Positions 16,877-25,557 of a stretch of DNA of 25,557 bases are shown here, one piece after another. Below the pieces are notes generated by a model, which had not been told where the DNA came from, did no database searches, and saw nothing but the letters and a program-made list of their open reading frames with translations. Position numbers and translations under genes: made by a program. Position 1 is the stretch's first letter; each line of letters starts with the position of its first letter. This DNA comes from Chalciporus piperatus (Eukaryota; Basidiomycota; Agaricomycetes; Boletales; Boletaceae). The DNA is taken from assembly GCA_038093975.1 (NCBI GenBank), contig JBBPTG010000314.1:1-25557 (forward strand), read 5' to 3'.

Positions 16877-19800
16877 TCAGGTAAACAGTTCGGCCCCGTC
16901 GATTCCGTACGAGAAATCAAGGACCACGATCTTCTGGTCATGTGATGTGCTGGCAATGGGATCAATTCAGCTTCCGCAAGGCCGGTCCCGAGAAGCAATA
17001 CTCACCTGACGATCTTCCCAACGTCGAACTTGACGTCGAAAATGTGGCTAGCATGGAGGTTCCTGAACTCCCGGACCAACCGACCCACACCCTTGGATTT
17101 GCGGGGGCGTCCCTCGACCCCAGGCCGAGAGGTACCGTCTTCCACTGCTTCACCACGCCATTCCCAGACTCTAACACTCTTGTCATAGCTTGTGCTCACG
17201 ATATACCCAGTTCTCGGGTCAAAACAAAGTGCCCTGACCAGCAGAGTGTGACCAGCGAACGTGTGTAGGCATTCACCAGTAGACGCGCGCCATAGCTTGA
17301 TCGTGCAGTCGTTAGACCCGCTCAGAATAAGGTCGTCCTGTAGTACCCAGTGAGTTAACCCCAACGTTGGGGCAGGGATGTACGTACCTTGAATTCGATA
17401 CAAGCCAATCCCTTCTCGTGCCCTTCAAAGACCCTGATACATTTGCCGGTCTGGACATCCCATAGAATCATCTTCCCATCACCGCTTGCGCTTACTGCAC
17501 GGCCGTTCTCCAATCCAACGGCATTTACCGGGCCTTCGTGCCCCCGCAAGATGGTGTGGAGAGTAAGTGTCTGACGGTCGTAAACGCGCATTAAAGCATC
17601 CTTGGAACTACAAATGGACATGAGTGGCGTCATTCCCGACAACCACGGAACGTGCTTACCACGAGACGATCCATTTATCGTCCATTCTCAGGTCCAGTAC
17701 ACCTCCCGAGTGTCCTCGGAGCACCTTGCGAATCTCCGCAGTGATCTTTCGGGGCGCACCAAAGCTCCCAACAGTTGCATAAGAGTCTCTGGACTTTCCT
17801 AGCCTCCTACCGCCCGTCGAGGCAATGCTGCTTCTCTCCCCAGGCGTGACAGGTGTCGAGATAAGGTCCCAGACGCGTACAGTGCAGTCACTGCTCCCGC
17901 TGACCATGAAGCCACGACAAACCCCGTCGCTCTCCAGATCCCAGTCGCGTTCGAATTTGAGGCAGAGTACGCTTCCCGAATGGCCTTCGAAAGAAGCGAC
18001 ACACCTTCCTGTCTTGATGCACCAGACCTTAATCGTCCGGTCTCGAGACCCTGAAATGATACGTGATGAATCAAAGTCAAGACAGTAGACGCTGTTAAGA
18101 ACAACGGTCAGCCGTGCATTGGCAAAAGCCGAGACACCATCGCCCACCTGTCTTTGTGACCATCGATTCGGAGCACGCGTGGTTCGCCTTCGGGATCCCT
18201 CCAGCGCTGTTCGAGAACCGATCGACCACGGTATATCTTCCGCCAATCGAGCGTAAGAGGTACTTGTCTCGAGATCGGTTGCGGCTCCCATTGCGTCATC
18301 GACACTTGCTTCTCTACTACGACCTCTCCTTCTTCGACCTCTCCTTCTCCGGCGTTCGCGTCTGAATGTTGGTCATCCACCCCCCTCCGCTCTTCTGTAG
18401 GGCATATCAACACCCCGTTCCTCGCACTCTCCTTGATCATCAAATTGGCTCGATCGAAGTCGACACTCCATCCCCTCGGCTCGTCCCAGTGCACGCCGTC
18501 ATGTTCGGGGGCAGGCATTGACAAGCCATAGACACCTTCGTCTTTGATACCGCAGTATCGGCGTCCGAACCCTCCAAAGGAGTCTTGGGGACGGTGGCCA
18601 AGGTCTGATCGTTGATTGGAGGTGTGGGTGGGTACACAAGGTACGCCTTCTCGCGCTTGCCATAGCCCCCACCAGACGCCATTATCGAGTGCGAGAGCAC
18701 GCCACGCCTTGCATGTTGAGGCAACTGCGAGCACGCTGCGCAGCGGCAGGTAGGAAAGGACCTGGAGAAATAACTCAGGGGGAAGTTGGGTGAGTGGGGA
18801 GGGAAATTTCGGCGTCGACTGCAGGATCGCTTTGAGAAGAACCAGTCAGCGTTTGTTGGTATATCTGCGGACGAATATTCCTGACCTCCATCACCCAAGA
18901 ACTCTGGCTCCTGAGTGTGCTCGTATCCATAATCGTAGACGTCCCAATATCCATATCCACACACGCAAGCACCATCTCCCCATCGAGTGCACGTACACCC
19001 GACCAATTCACCCTCCTCTCCGTCGAGCGGATCGAGAGCGCCATAGTCCACATCAGCATCTACCTCGAGTAAATCTCGTCTGACGCGTTTCATACGACTC
19101 TTCTCCTTTAGCTTCCGCCCTACACCCATCATGGGGGACGTTTTGCTACGCACCACGGAGAAGCCGGGCATCGGACTTGACTTTGCTCGAGAAGCTGGAA
19201 TTGGCGTGAGGTGCGTGGCGTCCTGTGAGATGGAGGAGGCAAGATGGGGTGAACCTTTAGCAGGGGACGCAAGGGACTCCCAGAGCCGAGATATGCCAGG
19301 TCTGGCGCGTCTTGGCTTACCCATAACAGGCCCTAAACCCATACTAGAGCTCATGCTCTGTGACCGTCCGTTTACAGTGAAGTTGAATGAACCTGCGACG
19401 GACGTTGAGTTGGAGCGGAAAAACGGTAGCGTCGCCGTTCCACGAAGGTGGGGAGAGCGGAAGGGATCTCCCTCGACGTCCTCGGCTAACTGGTACTGGT
19501 AGAACGTTGGACTACTGGGAGGAGAGATCATAGAGAAATCAGCTGTAGGCGCAGGAGAGGGCGGCCGCCCCGAGGCTGATTCTCGTGACTGTGACGGGCC
19601 TGGTTCTGAAAGCCGAAAAGGAGGGGACGAATTATGAACAGATGGTAGAGTGATGTTCGTATCGAGAAATGGAAGACGGGAAGGACCAGCCCTGGGTTCA
19701 TTATCAGCGAGCTCTGGCTCTGGAGTCGAGTGAGCAGTATAATATGGTGTAGATACAGAGGAGCGGAGGTATATTTGCTCTGTGAATCCATTCGAGGTTG

Positions 19801-20506
19801 AATCGCCTGGTGCGAATCCCGCACTGAGTCTTGGCCTTAGTAGAAGCGTTAGATCAGAGTCAGCACTTGACGATCCACTGCTTTCGCGGTGAGTGTTCGT
19901 TGACTGTGTTGAGTTTGCCATATCACGGAGCCTCGAGATAAAGCTGAAGTCGTGTGGCGTGTCTGCACTTGGGCTTTGGGACGTGTCTGTTTGAACGCGA
20001 AACACGTCGTCATCGGTGGGACATGGAGGTGGAAAACCTCCGGGACTAGCGACGGTGGTGAATGACATGGCAGACGTGCTCGTGGAAGAGGATACAGAGT
20101 TGATATCTAATGCCCAAGCGGTATCGAAATTAAGGTCGAGGGTAAGACTGAGATCCGGGCGTGGGGTTTCGGGCTTCGCGGATGGACTCGAGGGTACTAA
20201 CCCAAGCTGGTCAATGTCCAAAGGGGGATGTTGGAGTGAACTCGTGGGCCAAAGTTGGCTGGGCCTAGGCTCGAAGGGAAATTCGGCCGTGATGGATGCC
20301 GGGTGTGTGCTGGACCGCCTCGGACGACGGAAAGCGAAACTCGGGGATGGTATTGTCCGTGTCGTGCTCGGGAAGGGTATCGAGGACGAGGAGGATGAGC
20401 GAGCGCGATCTTGGGCATCTGGGGGTGAGCTAAGTACCCTGCTGAACGGTGAGGCAGGCGATGGTCTCGGCTTGGATGGCGGTGTACTATACGGCGTGGA
20501 CGACAT
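16877..20506 (-). CDS. Large F-box/WD40-repeat protein
   Basis: Six exons keep phase throughout: 20506-18886, 18829-18148, 18091-17660, 17607-17388, 17337-17006 and 16949-16877 (introns 50-57 bases), about 1119 residues. Residues 1-540 are low-complexity S/P/T-rich and look disordered, with a cysteine/tyrosine cluster near the end (GCTCTRWGDGACVCGYGYW). The F-box follows: LPPELFLQVLSYLPL, then STCKAWRALALDNGVWW. After an acidic linker come WD repeats, about seven, including SGSRDRTIKVW, SGSSDCTVRVW, CSKDALMRVYD, SASGDGKMILWD, SGSNDCTIKLW, STSYDKSVRVW and a final STSHDQKIVVLDF. The architecture is that of an SCF ubiquitin-ligase substrate receptor (Cdc4/Met30/Fbw7 class): the F-box binds Skp1 and the propeller binds the substrate. 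The substrate is unknown. The first intron (18830-18885) is the least certain, but it has a CTGAC branch and restores the frame exactly. Confidence 0.88.
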
Positions 20507-20699
20507 GCTGCACCTCCACCTCGATCAGCACAAAACGTCCAAGAACAACTTCACCCCAACCCACCTTGGCACGTGACCAATAACAGGGTCTCTATTTCGA
20601 CAAGGTTCGTACGAGAAAACCAGTGTGTCTAACGACATGGGCACCTCTAATATATCTCAGGGTTATATATACTAACAGACGCTGACACGAGGTAAAATT
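20507..20699. promoter_or_regulatory. Short spacer with E-box upstream of the F-box gene
   Basis: Only 193 bases separate the F-box start codon from the stop codon of the next upstream gene on the same strand. GGCACGTGACC (near 20569-20579) holds a CACGTG E-box about 65 bases upstream of the ATG and is the best regulatory candidate. Confidence 0.35.
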
Positions 20700-21665
20700 C
20701 TATGAAAACCGTAGTGCTCCAGTGGTTGGATCGGTGAACATGAAAAGTGGCGCATGTGAGATGACGAGGCCGAACAGTGCCATCCTGCGAGGATAGACGT
20801 GGTTAGCGCAAGGGTTGCCTTCCTGTGGAGAGAAAAAACGCCGTCAAATGACCCGGCAAGCGCATTGCACCCATCGTCGGTCCACGGAAAACAAGGCAAA
20901 TGCGAGGCGCAGATGCGGAAAGCTATGCCTCCACACCACCGAGTCAGGATCCGCAAGAGAAAGAGTTTGAACATGCGTCGACCACCTGACGTAGTGCCGC
21001 CAAACAAGGAACCGCGACATCATTCATTTCGAGGCAGAAAGCTCGAAAAATTCAGTGGAAAAGCGCCCGCGCAGTTCAAAGACGTTAATATGAAATCCAC
21101 AGGCCGGTTCTGGCGTGGATACTTGATCTCGCGTTGGGGAAACAAAGAATAACGCAGCAGGGGTGCGTAGACGGTGTTCGCGGAGATCATGATCCGAGAG
21201 CGGAGCTACCGGGAGAACAATGGTAGGTACTCACATCATCGTTGCCCAAGGGGTACTTCCCCCTTCCTTGGCGCGTAGTGGGTGCTGGTTTATAACCCCG
21301 TTAATGGCAAGAATGACAACGGGCCATGCTATGTATCTGCGGGTTAGTTTGTCCGCAAAGGAACCAACACGGTTATTTGAGACACGATGCCGCACAGGAT
21401 GGTGAGCAAGGTGAAATATCGAGTACAACGTATCAACATACCTGTTCTTTGTTACCATAACCATACCAGCTAAAAACATTCCCATTGAGCCCATGGCATC
21501 TGTAACACATGGGTTACTCGCTGTCGCAAAAACCTGGACCCTCGTTTGCCGGGAGCATGAAGAAGGGTACTCACCAAGCGACTCTGCTTTCCATGCTTTC
21601 GGCAGGGTGAGTCTTGTCGCCCGGGATGAATCTCTTGGGTCGTTGAGGGTGTTGGTGCTCGACAT
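20700..21665 (-). CDS. Asterix/UPF0139-family ER membrane protein (PAT complex subunit homologue)
   Basis: Four exons, 21665-21575, 21520-21442, 21336-21235 and 20784-20700, join in phase to about 118 residues, close to the 106 of human Asterix (WDR83OS). The N-terminus MSSTNTLNDPR matches the conserved start of the family. Three hydrophobic segments follow: DAMGSMGMFLAGMVMV, YIAWPVVILAINGVI and MMALFGLVISHAPLFMF. In animals this protein pairs with CCDC47 as an intramembrane chaperone for multi-pass proteins at the ER translocon. Introns are 54, 105 and 450 bases. The last is unusually long for this window and contains no visible exon. The call rests on motif memory and length, not on a search. 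Confidence 0.75.
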
Positions 21666-22640
21666 GGTTCAAGTTTGTAGGCTAGTGCGGTCGACACGCC
21701 GATGCCAGTGACAGGTGCCGCCAGCGTGAGACAATGATCAAACCTGCTGCACGTCCACAATCATCAATGCACTGAGTACAGCCTACCGTTCCGATTTGAC
21801 TCTCAAAACTCAGGAATGGTTCTTCTGTTCCGTATCGTGTCGGACGCGTTTCAAGTGATTTTTGGTGACAAGAATTTTCTTGTGGAAGCCTGCTAGTTGC
21901 GTTCAAGGAATTTGCAGGGACGTGGTCGCGTAACCATGCAGCGAGCATGTGTATAGATAATCTCCGGGTTAAAGTCCCAACGGGCTTGCCATCGATCAGG
22001 CTTAACTGTGACTATTCAGTGGTTTGTCGGACCACCTCGAGACCGAGTCCTGGTTGGCGCGGCGATCGGGCGGTCTGGTGAGCAACTCATCCCTTCCTTT
22101 GATCTGGGTTGAGATTTATCTTTGAGCCTTCCCTTCAACTATTCCCATGCGATTTCCTTGCAGCATTGACTTTCCGTAAAATTGAGGCATGGATATATTG
22201 TCCCTTGAGCCGTGTTTGCTTCTCCGTGGTATGCATTAGCCTTGACAGGCCGCGCGATATTGCTCAACATCAAGCCACTATCGCTACCCAAGTGTCGAGG
22301 TAAATGAGCTCAAGTGACTTTCGAGAAGCTCTAACACGCGATTAATTCCCCGAAGTCAAGCCGTTATAATTCTCGCCGCACTGTCGGCGAGGCAGCATCA
22401 CGATGACACCCAGCCACTGTCGGCGAAAACGTTTCCGTTCTTGTTGGTGCTTCCCCAGTGGGAACGAGAATGCTAACATGCTGCTTTTTGCGGGACTCCG
22501 AGACCATCTCGTGACAATCCCTCTGCAACATGTGAACCCCCTCCTCGGTTACTTCTCGGACAAGCGTCAAATAACCGAGGTCCTGCTATCTGTTAAAAGG
22601 CGAACGAGACCTCCCTGCGGTCGTTCTCGAGAGTCGCAGT
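21666..22640. other. Divergent intergenic region
   Basis: About 975 bases between the divergent Asterix-like and esterase genes, presumably with both promoters. A TTATAAT lies near 22364-22371 and TTAAAAGG about 50 bases upstream of the esterase ATG. No gene or RNA could be recognised, and the frames present lack family motifs. Confidence 0.4.
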
Positions 22641-24779
22641 ATGAACCTCCTTTCAACGATCGCGATCGCGATCGCGGCCCTGCCCTTCGTATGCGGCCAG
22701 CAGGAATTCCCTGATTCTTATTCCTACCCTGCTCCCCTTATAGTAAACACAACGACTGGAACTTACCGTGGGTACCTCGATGTAAACACCACTAACGTCA
22801 ACTTGCACAAGTGGTATGGTATGCACTTTGCTGCCACCACCGGTGGTGCGAACCGATGGCGACCCCCACAACCCTACACGCCTCCCGCAGGCGTGCAGAA
22901 CGCGACGGCCATGGGAGCAGCATGTATACAAGGTCTATACAACGCTGGTAACGGAACGCAAGTCCAGAGCGAGGATTGTATGTTCGTCAACGTTGTTGCC
23001 CCTGTTGGTGCTTCTGGATTGCCCGTATATGTCTACTCTTTGTGGGTCCTCCCTCGTTTATTGCACGGTAGAGCCTCGAAACTGAAATAAACCCGCAGCG
23101 GGGGTGGCTTCGTAGGCAACGCGGCCTCTGACCCCAAGATCGATGGATCATGGCTCGCTTCAAGGGGCATCATTTACGTTAGTTACAACTACCGTGTCGC
23201 TCTTTTCGGATTCCCTGCATCGCCTGAGATCGCGGAAGCCGGCGAGACGCAAAACTTGGCTGTCCTTGATACCCGTGCTGCTGTTGAATGGACGGTGGCC
23301 AACATTGCTCGGTTTGGAGGTGATCCCACAAAAATCACCTTTGGAGGTGTGTGTTCCTCCGTATTCCAATTATAAACGAGGTTCTGAAGGTGGTTTTCAG
23401 GAGAGTCGGTCGGTGCAGGTAAGGGGGCATATGGTCATTGTTGACGGAAGCTGGTTCACCTGTTCGCGTCCAGAAATGACACTGTACTACCTTGGCGCTT
23501 ACTGGCAAGATCCTCTAATCCGTGGAGCTATCATGCAAAGCTCAGACAGTGAGTTTCGGTTCCTTCGGACTGCCCTCAGTCTGCTGACATTGGACGAACC
23601 AGCATCTCAACCAATGTGGCCATTGGGTCAACAGCTCAACATCCTCGCCAAGAATTTCTCCTGTCCCACAGGTCCAGGCCAACTCGATTGCTTGCGTCGG
23701 GTCGATCCGTTTGACCTTCAGGCGGTCCTCATTGCTACTGGGGCTCAGTTCCAGCCTGTGATCGACAACATTACCGTTTTCTCGGATCCCGTCAGACTCC
23801 AAGTCATTGGTCAGACGACACGCGTTCCTTTGCTTATAGGAAACAACAAGGTATCCATCCATGTTCGAATTTACGTTCTTTTGTACTGATGGCGAGTTCA
23901 GGATGAGGGTCAGACGATCGTCAACGGGGAACCTACGTCATACACGAACGAAACTGCTTACATGTTAGTGCTCTCACAATTGCACTCCCCTTCGGACCCC
24001 TGACCTCTTGACATGATTTAGTCGCAGCAACAACTTGAACATGCCAATGGCCAACGTCGACGTCATCCTTGGACTCTACCCATCTCCCTCTGTAGAGTAC
24101 CCCTCCATCATCAATGCCACAGCTGCTATATGGCGTGATGCGCACATGATCTGTCTCTCAAGCAACCTCGCCATGTGGCGAACTCAACTCCTCAAACTCC
24201 CCGTTTGGAGGTACGAGTTTGCGCTTGTCGCTGACAACTTGAACTCCATGGGCGCTTCGATCGGGACGTTCCACGGTAGGTTTAGCTGCTCTCTCTCTCC
24301 ATCGAAACCACTCAATATGGTACCCCAGGCGAGGACATCCAATTCGTCATGGGAACGCTGTATACGATCGCCCACCAACGGCCGTACATCCCCGCCACAC
24401 CTTTCGAGTGGAACGTCTCTGACTACATGGTGACCGCATGGACAAACTTCATCAAAGGTAATCCTTCTGCCATTCGCCATCCAGAAGCAGCTCACATCGG
24501 TCACGCCCTCTTTCCCTAGACCCTGAACTTGGCCCGCGAATCCCCGGGTGGAACCAATACGACCCAGCAGACCCATCGACTCTCGCTCTTCTGGGTGTTT
24601 CTGCAACCGGCGCGTTGCCAGGCAATGCGAGCGCTATCGACGCGACGTGCCGGTATTGGAATCAAATCCTGCCACTTTACCCTAGGGTCAGTATCTCGGC
24701 TGTCATACGCGTTTTTTGAGACACTGATGTCGATGAGCAGACTTACCCCGAGTGTGGAAACTGGACCTGTTCGGACTAG
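22641..24779 (+). CDS. Secreted type-B carboxylesterase (alpha/beta hydrolase, cholinesterase-like)
   Basis: Ten exons join in phase to about 546 residues: 22641-23041, 23099-23346, 23401-23418, 23474-23548, 23603-23850, 23902-23963, 24022-24275, 24329-24457, 24520-24686 and 24741-24779. A signal peptide is clear (MNLLSTIAIAIAALPFVCGQ), and many N-x-S/T sites fit secretion. SEDCMFVNVVAP is the family EDCL-type signature. The nucleophile elbow reads GESVGAE, the acid is the E in GNNKDEGQT, and the histidine is in TFHGEDIQFVMGT, so the triad is complete. The elbow serine sits in an 18-base exon. At the oxyanion strand, the usual HGGGF reads FGGGF, with the first residue made by the first splice junction. 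Likely role: hydrolysis of external carboxylic esters or lipids. The specific substrate cannot be told. Confidence 0.9.
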
Positions 24780-25049
24780 GTCGGTCGTATAGCAGAGGCA
24801 TGACTGTGGGTTTTCCTTCGTAAACTTGATGGCGAGACTCACACAGGGTCAACTTTCCAAAGGGCGTCGACCATTGAAGATTAACCGTACACAGCATAGT
24901 TATTTTTCGCTTGTTTCGATGAGTTGTCTAGACCCCCCAGCGAACTCACTTTCGAAAGTGGTGGCGGCGGAATGTGTGCCTCTGACTCTGAAAATGTACA
25001 ATATGAGATGGCTTGGCCAAAAAAACATTCATCTTGGGCAATCAGAACA
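24780..25049. other. Gene-free stretch downstream of the esterase
   Basis: Should contain the esterase 3' untranslated region. No coding or structural signal stood out, apart from a short ACTTTCGAAAGT palindrome near 24947-24958. Confidence 0.35.
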
Positions 25050-25208
25050 TACAGTGCTTTGCATGTAAATCCGCCGCGCGAAATTTCACAAGGCGGTTTG
25101 TTTGGCCCACTTTGAACCACCAAACAGAGTGACATTGTGTCACACCACAACATCCTCGAAGTACTTACTGAGTGTGAAGGGTGAAAATACACTGTAAATA
25201 CTTATGAA
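25050..25208 (-). mobile_element. Possible 3' end of the transposon with terminal CAGTG
   Basis: Between the transposase stop and the esterase, TA followed by CAGTGCTTTGCATG (TA at 25050-25051) looks like the tip of a Tc1/mariner-type element flanked by its TA target. The other end is outside the window, so no inverted repeat could be checked. Confidence 0.35.
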
Positions 25209-25557
25209 CTACTCGAATGAATATCCGCAATTCAGAATCCATCCCTCGGCCATCTCGGAAGTGACAGCCATTGCAGCTTGATGAATCAACCATGGTCGTG
25301 CCTCAAGTTGAAGGGCTTCAGCTTCATGACGACGAAGCCAAGCCTTTATCGAGTGAAAGGCTTGTTCAATGGGGTTGAAATCCGGAGAGTAAGGTGGCAA
25401 GTAAATCAACTTTGCTCCTGGGGAACAAAGTCAGCAAGTATCAAATAACTTTTACGGTCATCAACCTTACCACATTCATGAACAATCATTCGTTGAACTT
25501 CTGCATCGTGATGGATAGCACAGTTGTCCAATACAACCACACTCCTAGGGCCAGGAT
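25209..25557 (-). CDS. DDE-superfamily transposase, C-terminal part, with intron
   Basis: The frame enters from beyond the right edge. Exon >25557-25471 encodes VVVLDNCAIHHDAEVQRMI, the second catalytic aspartate region (LDNCxIH). A 53-base intron 25470-25418 (GTAAGG...TTCCCCAG) follows. Exon 25417-25209 encodes LIYLPPYSPDFNPIEQAF with the third acidic residue in the NPIE motif, typical of the IS630/Tc1-mariner DDE_3 fold. The first aspartate and the DNA-binding domain are off-window. A stop codon ends it at 25209. The frame kept is undamaged. The intron falls between the second and third catalytic residues. Transposases of this class cut and paste at TA. Confidence 0.88.

Noticed and set aside
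20799..21152. 117-codon plus-strand frame inside the Asterix-like intron
   Set aside because: No recognisable motif, arginine/proline-rich shadow composition, and antisense to a well supported intron.
25452..25466. ACTTTTACGGTCATC shared with position 13804-13818
   Set aside because: A single 15-base match in 25 kb is near chance expectation, and the flanks are unrelated.

Overview
The window looks like nuclear DNA of a basidiomycete fungus, most likely an agaricomycete. The genes carry many 50-60 bp GT-AG introns with CTGAC/CTAAC-like branch sites, and the protein families present (fungal opsin-like membrane protein, F-box/WD40 protein, type-B carboxylesterase, intron-bearing DDE transposase, Ty3/gypsy elements) fit that group. 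I cannot name the species from sequence alone.

Left part (1-5.2 kb): the gag gene and first third of pol of a Ty3/gypsy retrotransposon on the minus strand, running off the left edge. Gag and pol are joined by an ATGA stop/start overlap preceded by an in-frame T TTA AAA slippery heptamer. Its presumed 5' LTR and leader follow, then non-coding DNA with a 144-bp palindromic element, then a minus-strand opsin-like (retinal-lysine-less) membrane protein gene at 4330-5218 that may carry a lesion.

Repeat island (5.4-11.2 kb): two nearly identical solo-type LTRs lie tail-out in a 2-kb inverted repeat. The left LTR has a clean 5-bp target duplication; the right one lacks its outer copy and ends inside a GC-rich hairpin repeat, which points to LTR-LTR ectopic recombination. 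Both LTRs carry AP-1/Gcn4 sites spaced exactly 10 bp apart. Next come two diverged copies of a composite repeat, each made of GC-rich hairpin modules, a conserved linker with the palindrome GGTCACGTGACC, and a minisatellite of about 70 bp. The second copy is interrupted by another solo LTR and by a short inverted-repeat element. The first copy serves as the empty site for both. Between the two copies sits an intron-containing fragment of MSH2.

Degenerate zone (11.2-13.8 kb): a frameshift-ridden MCM10 pseudogene spanning nearly the whole protein, on the minus strand.

Right part (14.6-24.8 kb): ordinary genes. A two-finger CCCH proline-rich protein (+) is convergent with a large F-box/WD40 protein (-). 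Upstream of the latter, also on minus, is an Asterix/UPF0139 ER membrane protein with an unusually long intron. Divergent from it is a secreted type-B carboxylesterase (+) with ten exons, all of which I could place in phase. The window ends inside a minus-strand DDE transposase with a spliceosomal intron.

Exon joins were worked out by hand from splice motifs, reading frame and family motifs, without transcripts or database searches.
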